Assembly (NCBI GenBank): GCA_022649305.1
Contig: JALCNW010000046.1
Coordinates: 1-35,227 of the forward strand
Direction of reading: 5' to 3'
Source: Enterobacter sp.
GTDB taxonomy: Bacteria > Pseudomonadota > Gammaproteobacteria > Enterobacterales > Enterobacteriaceae
Length of the DNA stretch: 35,227 nt
Within the stretch, counting starts at the first letter, position 1; every line of letters starts with the position of its first letter. The notes under the pieces are model-generated. The model worked only from the letters and a program-made list of their open reading frames with translations. It was not told the DNA's origin and did not search any database. The position numbers and the translations under genes are program-made. Positions 26,732 to 35,216 of this stretch are shown here, piece by piece.

Positions 26732-27682
26732 CTAGGCCCTGTGCGCCACGCGTTCACCCAGCAGGCCCGCCGGACGGAAAACCAGTACCAGTATCAGCAC
26801 GATAAAAGCGAAGACGTCCTGATAGTTGCTGCCAAAGACGCCGTGGGTAAGTTCGCCAAGATAGCCCGCGCCGAGCGCTTCAATAATGCCCAGCAGGATC
26901 CCGCCCACCATCGCCCCGCGAATATTGCCGATACCGCCCAGCACCGCGGCAGTGAACGCTTTGATGCCGGGTAAAAAACCCATCGAGAAACTGGCGTTGC
27001 CGTAGTTACTTGCCATCATCACGCCGGCAAGTGCGGCAAAGACGCCGCCAATTGCAAAGGTGAGAGTGATAATGGCGTTGGGATTGACGCCCATCAGCGT
27101 TGCGACGCGCGGGTTTTCGGCCACGGCGCGCATGCCGCGCCCGAGGCGGGTATATTCCACTAACAGCCACAGGCCGGTCATCACGACCAGCGCCAGCACT
27201 ACGGTGACGATACCCGTGACGGTTACAATCGCCGGGGGATGGCCTTCGCTACCCGCAGTGACGGCAATGGGGTCCATTGGCAGGATCTGCGGGAACATCA
27301 GCGGATTGCGCGACCAGATAATCATCGCCACGGTTTGCAACAACACCGACACGCCAATCCCCGAAATTAGCGGGGCCAGGCGCGGCGCATTGCGCAGGCG
27401 GCGATAAGCAAATCGCTCCACGGCCATTGCCAACAGGGCGCAGACCGCCATGGCGATCGCCAGCGCGAAACCCAGCTGTAATAGCAGCGGCATATGAGGA
27501 AAAGTGTTGTTCAGGGCGTTAATGGCCGACAGCGTGGTGAGTGCGCCCACCATCAGGATATCGCCATGAGCAAAGTTAATAATGCGCAAAATGCCATACA
27601 CCATGGTATAGCCCAGCGCGATCAGCGCGTAGATGCTGCCCAGCATCACGCCGTTGATCAGTTGTTGTATGAGAGTGTCCAA
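26732..27682 (-). CDS. LivH-like ABC permease
   Basis: 316 residues with about eight hydrophobic segments. DTLIQQLINGVMLGSIYALIALGYTMVYGILRIINFAHGD is the LivH N-terminus, and GRGMRAVAENPRVATLMGVNPNAII is the EAA loop. A TTG at 27682 is preferred because LivH proteins normally begin M-DTLIQQLING and TAGGAACG lies right before it. An ATG at 27721 has no ribosome site and would add 13 unrelated residues. It is the first gene of the seven-gene operon, with a divergent LysR gene upstream. Confidence 0.85.
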   Translation of the reverse strand: MDTLIQQLINGVMLGSIYALIALGYTMVYGILRIINFAHGDILMVGALTTLSAINALNNTFPHMPLLLQLGFALAIAMAVCALLAMAVERFAYRRLRNAPRLAPLISGIGVSVLLQTVAMIIWSRNPLMFPQILPMDPIAVTAGSEGHPPAIVTVTGIVTVVLALVVMTGLWLLVEYTRLGRGMRAVAENPRVATLMGVNPNAIITLTFAIGGVFAALAGVMMASNYGNASFSMGFLPGIKAFTAAVLGGIGNIRGAMVGGILLGIIEALGAGYLGELTHGVFGSNYQDVFAFIVLILVLVFRPAGLLGERVAHRA

Positions 27683-27758
27683 CGTTCCTACCCGACAAAT
27701 TGCTCTTTCAGCGGGTAACATCTAACAAATGAATTAAATTGTGAAATACGCATATATT

Positions 27759-27772
27759 ATTTCTTATGAAAT
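27759..27772. promoter_or_regulatory. Inverted repeat in the liv/LysR divergent promoter region
   Basis: ATTTC-TTAT-GAAAT, within the AT-rich 171-bp gap (27683-27853) between the LivH-like and LysR genes. It is compatible with a LysR-type T-N11-A site, but AT-rich palindromes are common by chance. Confidence 0.3.
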
Positions 27773-27853
27773 TTCGAACTTGTTTTATCTTCATGATTTA
27801 CAACACAATAGAAAACATCCCAAAGACCCTGACTACGCCAATAAAATCAACAT

Positions 27854-28798
27854 ATGAATAAAACAGAACAATCGATCGCGCTGCCTGCCTATGCCGAAAG
27901 CCGTCTGGCGAACGATCCGCCGCTTCGCGCCGTGCGTGCCTTCGAGGCCATTGCCCGTTTAGGAAGCGTGACGCAGGCCGCGATTGAGCTGGCGATATCA
28001 CCTTCGGCAGTGAGTCATCAGCTCAAAGTGCTGGAAGGGTATTTACAGATGCCGCTCACCGAGCGACAGGGGCGCAGGCTGGTTCTGAGCCAGCAGGGGC
28101 GTGACTATTACCGCTCGATACGTGCGGCGTTTAACGTCCTGCGCCAGGCAACGGAGCATCTGGTCGAGCAGGCGCAGACCCGGCAGGTCACGATCAGCCT
28201 TATTCCGCTGTTCGGTATGGGCTGGTTTATTCCGCGTCTTCCTGCGTTTATGCGCGCCAATCCGCAAACGGAAATCAACGTGGTATACGCTAACCACCGT
28301 AACTATTTGAGCGACGCATCGGATATGTCGATTCGTTTTGGAAATGGCCAGTGGGCGGGGTATCAAAGTGAAAAACTGATTTCGGGGCAGATGGTGCCGG
28401 TGTGCAGTCGCGCGTTTCTGCGCGTCCACGGACATATCGATACCGCAGATCAGCTGCTGCAAATGCCGCTGCTGCACGATGAAGAACGTTCTACCTGGCA
28501 ACAATGGTTTATGCAACAGGGCGTGAAGCGTCCACCGCGCCGCAGTGGGCCGATGTTTGAAGACGGTTTACTGACGCTGGCGGGTGTGCAAGCGGGATTA
28601 GGTTGCGCGCTGATGCGTGAACCTTTGATTGCGCCCTATCTTGAAAGCGGTGAGTTGGTCAAAATCATCGATGCGCCAATAGAAGACGGGCGCGATTATT
28701 ATCTTTGCGTTCGTCAGGATTCCGAGATGACCCAGGACGGCAAGTTGCTGCAATCCTGGCTACGTCGCGTGGCCGGGAGCGGCGAGATTACGTTGTAA
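27854..28798 (+). CDS. LysR-family regulator, GcvA-like
   Basis: 314 residues. The winged helix-turn-helix reads LRAVRAFEAIARLGSVTQAAIELAISPSAVSHQLKVLE, the pattern of the GcvA/AmpR subgroup. An effector domain follows (LIPLFGMGWFIPRLPAF and AGVQAGLGCALMREPLIAPYL). It is divergent from the Liv/hydrolase operon, so it is the likely local activator or repressor, with the imported compound as candidate ligand. The ATG at 27854 has a weak ribosome site. Its 3' end overlaps the convergent GFA gene by 11 bases. Confidence 0.88.
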   Translation: MNKTEQSIALPAYAESRLANDPPLRAVRAFEAIARLGSVTQAAIELAISPSAVSHQLKVLEGYLQMPLTERQGRRLVLSQQGRDYYRSIRAAFNVLRQATEHLVEQAQTRQVTISLIPLFGMGWFIPRLPAFMRANPQTEINVVYANHRNYLSDASDMSIRFGNGQWAGYQSEKLISGQMVPVCSRAFLRVHGHIDTADQLLQMPLLHDEERSTWQQWFMQQGVKRPPRRSGPMFEDGLLTLAGVQAGLGCALMREPLIAPYLESGELVKIIDAPIEDGRDYYLCVRQDSEMTQDGKLLQSWLRRVAGSGEITL

Positions 28799-29225
28799 AG
28801 GTACAGCCTTTATCCAGCGCTTCGATTTCCGTTCCGCTAAAGCGCGCGTATTGTCCCGTCAGCCGCCAGAAGGCTGGCTGTGTTTCGGTATAGATTTCTG
28901 CCGCCAGCACGAGCCTGCGACGTTCGCTCTCGTTCAGATCCAGAAGCGTCCAGGGAACGAAATAGCGGTCGACGGTAGTGAGTTGAAACCAGAGATGGCA
29001 GCCGCAACCGGGGCAAAACCAGCGCTCTCCGCGAGCCGAGGAAGCGAAATGAGAAGGGGCTATCGACTCTTTTTCTATTTCTGGCTGGCTGGCCTCCAGA
29101 TACATAGCGATGCCGCCTGACCATTTCTGACACAGGGTGCAATGGCAAGCGTAAACATCAAGAGCCTCAATATTTACGCTGAAATGACTCATCCCACATA
29201 AGCAGCGTCCAGTATACATAGGCAT
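28788..29225 (-). CDS. GFA-family (glutathione-dependent formaldehyde-activating-like) zinc protein
   Basis: 145 residues. Zinc-binding Cys groups of the GFA/CENP-V family are in order: GRCLCG, ACHCTLCQKWSGG and FCPGCGCHLW. The family name comes from a formaldehyde enzyme, but most members have no proven reaction. The ATG at 29225 is chosen because AAGGAG lies seven bases upstream. The frame extending to 29300 crosses the porin terminator. It is alone on its strand between the LysR gene and the porin. Confidence 0.85.
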   Translation of the reverse strand: MPMYTGRCLCGMSHFSVNIEALDVYACHCTLCQKWSGGIAMYLEASQPEIEKESIAPSHFASSARGERWFCPGCGCHLWFQLTTVDRYFVPWTLLDLNESERRRLVLAAEIYTETQPAFWRLTGQYARFSGTEIEALDKGCTFTT

Positions 29226-29261
29226 GGCGTACTCCTTTATCACGCCAGATGACTGCAATAC

Positions 29262-29292
29262 AAAAAAGCCAGCCACATGGGCTGGCTTTTTT
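29262..29292 (-). terminator. Bidirectional rho-independent terminator after the porin gene
   Basis: GCCAGCC (29268-29274) pairs with GGCTGGC (29280-29286), flanked by six A and six T. It is 13 bp after the porin stop and works on the minus strand (T-run after the stem). It should also block plus-strand read-through. Confidence 0.9.
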
Positions 29293-29304
29293 AACAACAC
29301 ATGA

Positions 29305-30387
29305 TTAGAACTGGTAGGTCAGACCCAGAGCAACGATGTTGTCGGTAGAAACACCAGCAGCTTTAGTGAAGTTGCTGTCATCAATCAGGTTGATTTTGTA
29401 ATCAACATAGGTGGACATGTTTTTGTTGAAGTAGTAAGTCGCGCCAAGGTCGATGTACTCAACCAGATCCTGATCGCCATAGGTGTTGATGTCTTTACCT
29501 TTGGATTTCAGGTATGCGATAGAAGGACGCAGACCGAAATCGAACTGGTACTGAGCCACTACTTCGAAGTTCTGTGCTTTGTTCGCGATATAACCATCAC
29601 CGAAGTTGGTCATGTTGCGAGTTTCAGAGTAGGTCGTTGCCAGATAGATGTTGTTCGCATCGTATTTCAGGCCAGCAGCCCATACTTCTGCATTTTCGCC
29701 GGCAGCATTCATGGTGCCCGCTACGCGGCCAGCCGCAACCTGGTTGTCGGTACGGTCAGATTTCGCATAGGTTGCACCCACGCCGAAACCGTCCATTTCA
29801 TAAGTAGATGACAGACCCCAGCCATCGCCGTTTGCTTCGGTGATGTTGCGTTCGTCATTTTTACCCTGGTACTGAGCAGCAAAGTTCAGACCATCAACCA
29901 GACCGAAGAAGTCCTGGTTACGGTAAGTTGCCACACCGGTAGTACGGCCAGTCATAAAGCCATCAGTCTGCGTCCAGGTATCACCACCGAACTCAGGCAG
30001 AACGTCGGTCCATGCGCCGATGTCGTAAGCAACACCGTAGTTACGACCGTAGTCGAAAGAACCAAATTCGTTGAATTTAAGGCCAGCGAACGCCAGACGA
30101 GTTTTGTTACCTTTGTCGCCGTTGGATTCTTCGTTGTTGCCTTTGAATTCATATTCCCACTGGCCGTAACCGGACAGCTGGTCGTTGATCTGAGTTTCAC
30201 CTTTGAAGCCCAGACGAACGTAAGTTTTGTCGCCGTCGCTATCGGTGTCATCAGAGAAATAGTGCAGACCTGTTACTTTGCCATACAGATCCAGCTTGTT
30301 ACCGTCTTTGTTATAAACTTCGGCAGCGTTTACCGCACCTGCCGCCAACATGGAAGTCACTGCCACTGCAACTAATTTAAGATTCAT
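29305..30387 (-). CDS. ompD: Outer-membrane trimeric porin, OmpD/NmpC type
   Basis: 360 residues with a 21-residue leader ([21 protein letters not shown]) and mature start [17 protein letters not shown]. It is a 16-strand general porin ending in Phe (GLTYQF), the signal for BAM assembly. The loop-3 constriction reads [11 protein letters not shown]. The body ([19 protein letters not shown], [42 protein letters not shown]) is closest to Salmonella OmpD, and the place next to yddG fits. OmpC-family paralogues are close, so the symbol is less sure than the family. In Salmonella OmpD works with SmvA and YddG in methyl viologen efflux and its leader mRNA is a target of small RNAs. Confidence 0.85.
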   Translation of the reverse strand: MNLKLVAVAVTSMLAAGAVNAAEVYNKDGNKLDLYGKVTGLHYFSDDTDSDGDKTYVRLGFKGETQINDQLSGYGQWEYEFKGNNEESNGDKGNKTRLAFAGLKFNEFGSFDYGRNYGVAYDIGAWTDVLPEFGGDTWTQTDGFMTGRTTGVATYRNQDFFGLVDGLNFAAQYQGKNDERNITEANGDGWGLSSTYEMDGFGVGATYAKSDRTDNQVAAGRVAGTMNAAGENAEVWAAGLKYDANNIYLATTYSETRNMTNFGDGYIANKAQNFEVVAQYQFDFGLRPSIAYLKSKGKDINTYGDQDLVEYIDLGATYYFNKNMSTYVDYKINLIDDSNFTKAAGVSTDNIVALGLTYQF

Positions 30388-30752
30388 TGTAATAATCCTT
30401 ATAATTTTATTTGGATATTTCCTGTGCCATTTCTAAACGTTTTCTAAACGAGGCGGTTCGTCAACGGCATGCTATTTTTATGAATCTTGTAGTGTTGTTT
30501 CAATAATAAGTTTCAATTTATTACCTATAATTGCAAAGAGTGTGATCGAGATCGGATAAAAGAGGCTGAAAATGCCAAAACTGATTATTTAATAATCTGG
30601 ATTATATTATTTTCTTTGGTTAATAATGTTAGGGGGAATAGTTTTTGCCTGTTTTAGTTTTTTAAGGTAATTAATGATGAAATCACGTTGATAATTATAC
30701 CTCTGAGGTTTTAATCTTTTCAAAAACAGTGACTTGATAAATTTTGAGGGCA
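30388..30752. promoter_or_regulatory. AT-rich porin upstream region with direct repeats
   Basis: 365 bp without a credible gene. In the predicted leader, TTTCTAAACG occurs twice in tandem (30430-30439 and 30441-30450). Further up, GTTTCAA occurs twice 13 bp apart (30497-30503 and 30510-30516), i.e. TTGAAAC on the porin strand, resembling GAAAC half-sites bound by OmpR at ompC. On the porin strand TTGAAA (30503-30498), 17 bases, then TAAAAA is a possible promoter. The minus-strand ORF at 30607-30789 is not supported. Confidence 0.35.
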
Positions 30753-30998
30753 ATGTGTGAGCTAATAAATTTGAAACATTCAGAAACACACTATTGCATA
30801 ATGTGCTATATCGGTGGGGAATATAAGGAAGTTATTAGTTACTTATTGTTGTCAGTTTACGTCAGTAATAATGTAAGAGAACGTTACCGGAAGCGCATAT
30901 TGTCAAAAACTAAATCGAACTGCCAGATATCAAAATCAGAATTACAGACAATGTCACAATTAATTAACTTTTACACCGGAGAGGCGGAGATAACATAA
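30753..30998 (+). CDS. Small hypothetical protein
   Basis: 81 residues from an ATG with GAGGG five bases upstream. No domain is recognised. It has a hydrophobic stretch (EVISYLLLSVYV) followed by a basic segment (RERYRKRILSKTKSN) and four Cys residues, three of them before the hydrophobic stretch. The region is far more AT-rich than its neighbours, so open frames by chance are less likely than in GC-rich DNA, but codon use gives no clear support. It could be a remnant of a regulator or an expressed orphan. It ends at the hairpin shared with yddG. Confidence 0.35.
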   Translation: MCELINLKHSETHYCIMCYIGGEYKEVISYLLLSVYVSNNVRERYRKRILSKTKSNCQISKSELQTMSQLINFYTGEAEIT

Positions 30999-31024
30999 AG
31001 GGCTTGAGATTCTTCTCAAGCCCT
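30999..31024 (-). terminator. Hairpin terminator after yddG
   Basis: AGGGCTTGAGA (30999-31009) pairs with TCTCAAGCCCT (31014-31024) over a four-base loop: an 11-bp stem. On the minus strand TTTATG follows, fitting a yddG terminator. It may also end the small plus-strand ORF. Confidence 0.7.
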
Positions 31025-31051
31025 ATGATTAGACTCGGGTCTAGCTCCAGA

Positions 31052-31936
31052 CTATTTTCGCTGTCGCGTTGCGTACCAGCAAACTAATGACCCTGCACAC
31101 ACCATTAGCGCGCCTTGCCAGAAAGCAAAAGAGAGAGGGGCACTGAGCAACACTGCCGCCAGCGCGGCGGAGAGAACCGGTGTAAAATAGGAGACGGTCG
31201 CCAGCACCGATACGTTGCCGTGCAGAATGCCGATATTCCATGACGCATAGCCAAATCCCAGCGCCACACCGCACATCAACAGCTTAATCACCACCGGCAC
31301 GCTAAAGACCATTTCAGGCTGTTCGCTAAACAGATATTTCAGCCACAGGCTCAACGCAGTCAGCAGCACAAACAGCGTAATGCCGTTTTGCCCTTTGGCA
31401 TATTTGCTGGTCACAGTGCAGTACGCGGCCCAGATAAATGAGCCGGCAAACGCCAGGCCATAGCTCAGTGGATTGGACACGACGTTGCTGATGATTTCAT
31501 CAACGTGTAATCCACCTTCACCGCCTAACACCCACGCGACGCCAAGCAGCGAAATCATTAATCCTGGGACCACCCACAGCGTGGATTTTTGCCCGTTGAA
31601 CAGAATGGCAAATACGATGGTCAGACTGGGCCACAGATAATTCACCATGCCCACTTCGATCGCCTGATGACGGGTGCTGGCGTATCCGAGGGAAAGCGCG
31701 AGACAAATTTCGTAGCTCACAAATAACACGCTGCCAGCAATAAGATAGCGCGGTGAGAAACGCGTAATAGTGGGGAAGCCGACGGTGACCAGACAAAGCA
31801 ATCCGCTCACCGTATAAATCATGGCAGCGCCCCCCACGGGCCCCAGGCCTTCACTTACGCCACGAATCAGCCCGACCATCGTGCTCCATAATATAATGGC
31901 GGCCAGGCCAATGAGCGTTGCTTTTTTTCTGTCCAT
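31052..31936 (-). CDS. yddG: Aromatic amino acid exporter YddG (DMT/EamA family)
   Basis: 294 residues (E. coli 293) with ten membrane helices and the EamA repeats. The N-terminus MDRKKATLIGLAAIILWSTMVGLIRGVSE and the region RHQAIEVGMVNYLWPSL match. It exports phenylalanine, tyrosine and tryptophan across the inner membrane. In Salmonella it is also needed, with the nearby OmpD, for methyl viologen resistance. The ATG at 31936 has AGGGAAA upstream. The longer frame to 31969 has no support. It is divergent from fdnG. Confidence 0.95.
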   Translation of the reverse strand: MDRKKATLIGLAAIILWSTMVGLIRGVSEGLGPVGGAAMIYTVSGLLCLVTVGFPTITRFSPRYLIAGSVLFVSYEICLALSLGYASTRHQAIEVGMVNYLWPSLTIVFAILFNGQKSTLWVVPGLMISLLGVAWVLGGEGGLHVDEIISNVVSNPLSYGLAFAGSFIWAAYCTVTSKYAKGQNGITLFVLLTALSLWLKYLFSEQPEMVFSVPVVIKLLMCGVALGFGYASWNIGILHGNVSVLATVSYFTPVLSAALAAVLLSAPLSFAFWQGALMVCAGSLVCWYATRQRK

Positions 31937-32017
31937 CTTTTCCCTAACGACATTCCTGCCAAAGAGCAAATTTATAGCATTTTTTCAGGGGGTTCCGCGA
32001 ATATAACTGCCTGCAAA

Positions 32018-32094
32018 TAACCCCAAGGGATTATTCAAAATCGCCAGCGTTGACTATTAAGGGGGCGAAGATCCGGGAGATTGATTTGACGCAA
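32018..32094 (+). promoter_or_regulatory. fdnG control region: NarL 7-2-7 site and FNR site
   Basis: TAACCCC-AA-GGGATTA (32018-32033) is a 7-2-7 inverted heptamer pair of the NarL/NarP type. TTGATTTGACGCAA (32081-32094) is an FNR half-consensus site (TTGAT-N4-CGCAA for ATCAA). If the FNR site is centred at -41.5, the start falls near 32129 and the NarL site near -104, like the known E. coli fdnG layout of nitrate and anaerobic control. Confidence 0.7.
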
Positions 32095-32157
32095 AAAATG
32101 CAGGGGCATTGCTGTTAGTTTGCGGCCGGAAGTCTTATTTCTATCATGAGGACAACG

Positions 32158-35100
32158 ATGGACGTCAGCCGCAGAAAATTTTTTAAAATCTGCGCGGGCG
32201 GTATGGCCGGAACAACAGCTGCTGCGTTGGGATTTGCTCCCAAAATGGCGCTGGCTCAATCGCGTAACTATAAACTGCTGCGCGCCAAAGAGATCCGCAA
32301 CACCTGCACATACTGCTCCGTGGGTTGTGGGCTATTGATGTATAGCCTGGGCGATGGCGCGAAGAACGCCAAAGAAGCGATTTATCATATTGAAGGGGAT
32401 CCGGATCATCCGGTGAGTCGTGGGGCGCTTTGTCCGAAAGGGGCAGGCCTGCTGGACTACGTCCACAGCGACAACCGACTGCGTTATCCGGAGTACCGCG
32501 CGCCAGGTTCAGACCAGTGGCAGCGTATTTCCTGGAATGATGCATTTGCTCGCATCGCAAAATTAATGAAAGCCGACCGTGACGCCAACTTCGTTGAGAA
32601 AAATGACCAGGGCGTGACCGTTAACCGCTGGCTTTCCACCGGGATGCTGTGTGCCTCTGCGGCAAGTAATGAAACCGGCATGCTGACGCAAAAATTTGTG
32701 CGCTCACTCGGCATGCTGGCAGTCGATAACCAGGCGCGCGTCTGACACGGACCAACGGTAGCAAGTCTTGCTCCAACATTTGGTCGCGGTGCGATGACCA
32801 ACCACTGGGTTGATATCAAAAACGCCAACGTCGTGATGGTGATGGGCGGTAACGCCGCTGAAGCCCATCCAGTGGGGTTCCGCTGGGCGATGGAAGCGAA
32901 AAATAATAACGATGCGACACTGATCGTCGTCGATCCTCGCTTTACGCGCACGGCATCGGTGGCTGACATTTATGCGCCAATTCGCTCCGGCACGGACATT
33001 ACGTTCCTGTCCGGCGTGCTGCTATACCTTCTCGAAAACGACAAAATCAATGCGGAATACGTCAAGCACTACACCAACGCTAATCTGCTGGTGCGGGAAG
33101 ATTTTGCCTTCGACGACGGTTTATTTAGCGGCTATGACGCCGAAAAACGCCAATACGATAAATCGAGCTGGAACTATCAGTTCGACGAAAACGGCTACGC
33201 CAAACGCGATGAAACCCTGACCGACCCGCGCTGCGTGTGGAATTTGCTGAAACAGCACGTTTCTCGCTATACGCCAGACGTGGTGGAAAATATCTGCGGT
33301 ACGCCAAAAGCCGATTTCCTGAAAATCTGTGAAGTACTGGCCTCCACCAGCGCGGCGGACAGAACCACAACGTTCCTGTATGCGCTGGGCTGGACACAGC
33401 ACACCGTTGGTGCGCAGAACATCCGTACCATGGCGATGATCCAACTGCTGCTGGGCAATATGGGGATGGCGGGTGGCGGCGTGAATGCTCTGCGTGGACA
33501 CTCCAACATTCAGGGACTAACCGATCTGGGGCTGCTTTCCACTAGCCTGCCGGGCTACCTGACTTTGCCGTCCGATAAACAGACGGACTTGCAGACTTAT
33601 CTCACCGCCACTACGCCGAAAGCGACGCTCGCCGATCAGGTGAATTACTGGGGCAACTATCCAAAGTTCTTTGTCAGTCTGATGAAATCCTTCTACGGCG
33701 ATGCAGCGCAGAAAGAGAACGACTGGGGCTTTGAGTGGCTGCCCAAATGGGATCAGGCGTACGACGTCATCAAGTATTTCAACATGATGGATAAGGGGCG
33801 CGTCACGGGCTATATCTGTCAGGGCTTTAACCCGGTGGCGTCCTTCCCGGACAAAAACAAAGTCGTGCGCTCGCTTAGCAAGCTGAAGTACCTGGTCGTC
33901 ATCGACCCGCTGGTAACTGAAACCTCGAACTTCTGGCAGAACCATGGCGAGATGAACGATGTCGATACCGCGTCGATTCAGACCGAAGTCTTCCGACTGC
34001 CGTCGACCTGCTTTGCCGAAGAGGATGGTTCAATTGCTAACTCCGGTCGCTGGTTGCAATGGCACTGGAAAGGTCAGGATGCGCCAGGTGAAGCGCGTAA
34101 CGACGGCGAGATTTTGGCCGGGATTTACCATCGTCTGCGCGAGATGTATCGCACCGATGGCGGTAAAGGCGTCGAACCGCTGCTGAAGATGAGCTGGAGC
34201 TATAAGCGACCAGATCATCCGGAATCAGAAGAGGTGGCAAAGGAGAACAACGGCGAGGCGCTGGCGGATCTCTATGACGCTAACGGCAACCTTGTGGCGA
34301 AAAAAGGCCAACTGCTAAACAGCTTTGCGCTGCTGCGTGATGACGGTAGCACATCCTCTTCCTGCTGGATTTATGCCGGTAGCTGGACGGAGCAGGGCAA
34401 CCAGATGGCTAACCGCGATAACGCCGACCCGTCAGGCCTTGGCAATACGCTCGGCTGGGCGTGGGCGTGGCCGTTAAACCGTCGCGTGCTTTATAACCGC
34501 GCGTCAGCGGACGTCAATGGCAAACCGTGGGATCCGAAGCGCATGCTGATCGAGTGGAACGGTTCGAAGTGGACGGGTAACGATATTCCTGACTACAACA
34601 CTGCCGCACCGGGCAGTGCGACCGGGCCGTTCATCATGCAGCCGGAAGGGTTAGGACGTCTGTTTGCCCTCGATAAGCTGGCAGAAGGACCGTTCCCGGA
34701 ACACTACGAGCCGATGGAAACGCCGCTAGGTACCAATCCCCTGCACCCGAATGTGGTATCGAACCCGGTGGTTCGCATCTACGAAGACGATGTGCTGCGT
34801 TTGGGCAAAAAGGACAAGTTCCCGTACGTGGGGACGACTTACCGCCTGACCGAGCATTTCCATACCTGGACCAAGCACGCGCGGCTTAACGCTATCGCAC
34901 AGCCTGAACAGTTTGTGGAGATCAGCGAAACGCTGGCGGCAGCGAAAGGGATTGCGAATGGCGATCGCGTGACGGTGAGCAGCAAGCGTGGGTTTATTCG
35001 CGCGGTGGCGGTGGTGACGCGTCGTTTGCAGAGCCTGAACGTTCACGGCCAGCAGGTCGAAACCGTCGGTATTCCGCTGCACTGGGGCTTTGAAGGGGTC

Positions 35101-35205
35101 GCGCAAAAAGGCTATCTCGCCAATACCCTGACGCCAAACGTCGGTGATGCCAACTCGCAAACGCCGGAATATAAGGCGTTTCTGGTCAACATTGAGAAAG
35201 CGTAA
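32158..35205 (+). CDS. fdnG: Formate dehydrogenase-N alpha subunit FdnG (selenocysteine enzyme)
   Basis: 1015 residues when the in-frame TGA at 32743-32745 is read as selenocysteine (residue 196), the same number and position as E. coli FdnG. The N-terminus carries a twin-arginine leader (VSRRKFFKICAGGMAGTTAAALGFAPKMALA), so it is exported folded to the periplasm. A [4Fe-4S] motif follows (CTYCSVGCGLL and ALCPKGAG). It oxidises formate at Mo-bis-MGD with Sec as ligand and passes electrons via FdnH and FdnI to menaquinone, coupling to nitrate reductase. ATG at 32158 is preceded by GAGGA. Treating the TGA as a stop would wrongly split the gene in two. Confidence 0.97.
32743..32785 (+). promoter_or_regulatory. 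Selenocysteine UGA codon and SECIS hairpin in fdnG
   Basis: After TGA, GACCAA (32750-32755) pairs with TTGGTC (32780-32785). GG (32757-32758) pairs with CC (32773-32774), then T32759 bulges, and AGCAA (32760-32764) pairs with TTGCT (32768-32772) across GTC. A bulged U and a GU-containing apical loop are the features SelB recognises in bacterial SECIS elements. Confidence 0.9.
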
Positions 35206-35216
35206 GGAGCGATTAA

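Noticed and set aside
27683..27721. ATG at 27721 as start of the LivH-like gene
   Set aside because: No ribosome site precedes it and the added residues do not fit LivH proteins. The TTG at 27682 does.
30607..30789. A 60-codon minus-strand ORF upstream of the porin
   Set aside because: It has no recognised domain and no clear ribosome site, and it overlaps the start of the better supported plus-strand ORF.
32158..32794. fdnG as a frame split by a nonsense mutation
   Set aside because: The TGA is at residue 196, is followed by a SECIS hairpin, and the frame continues to the normal length of 1015 residues.
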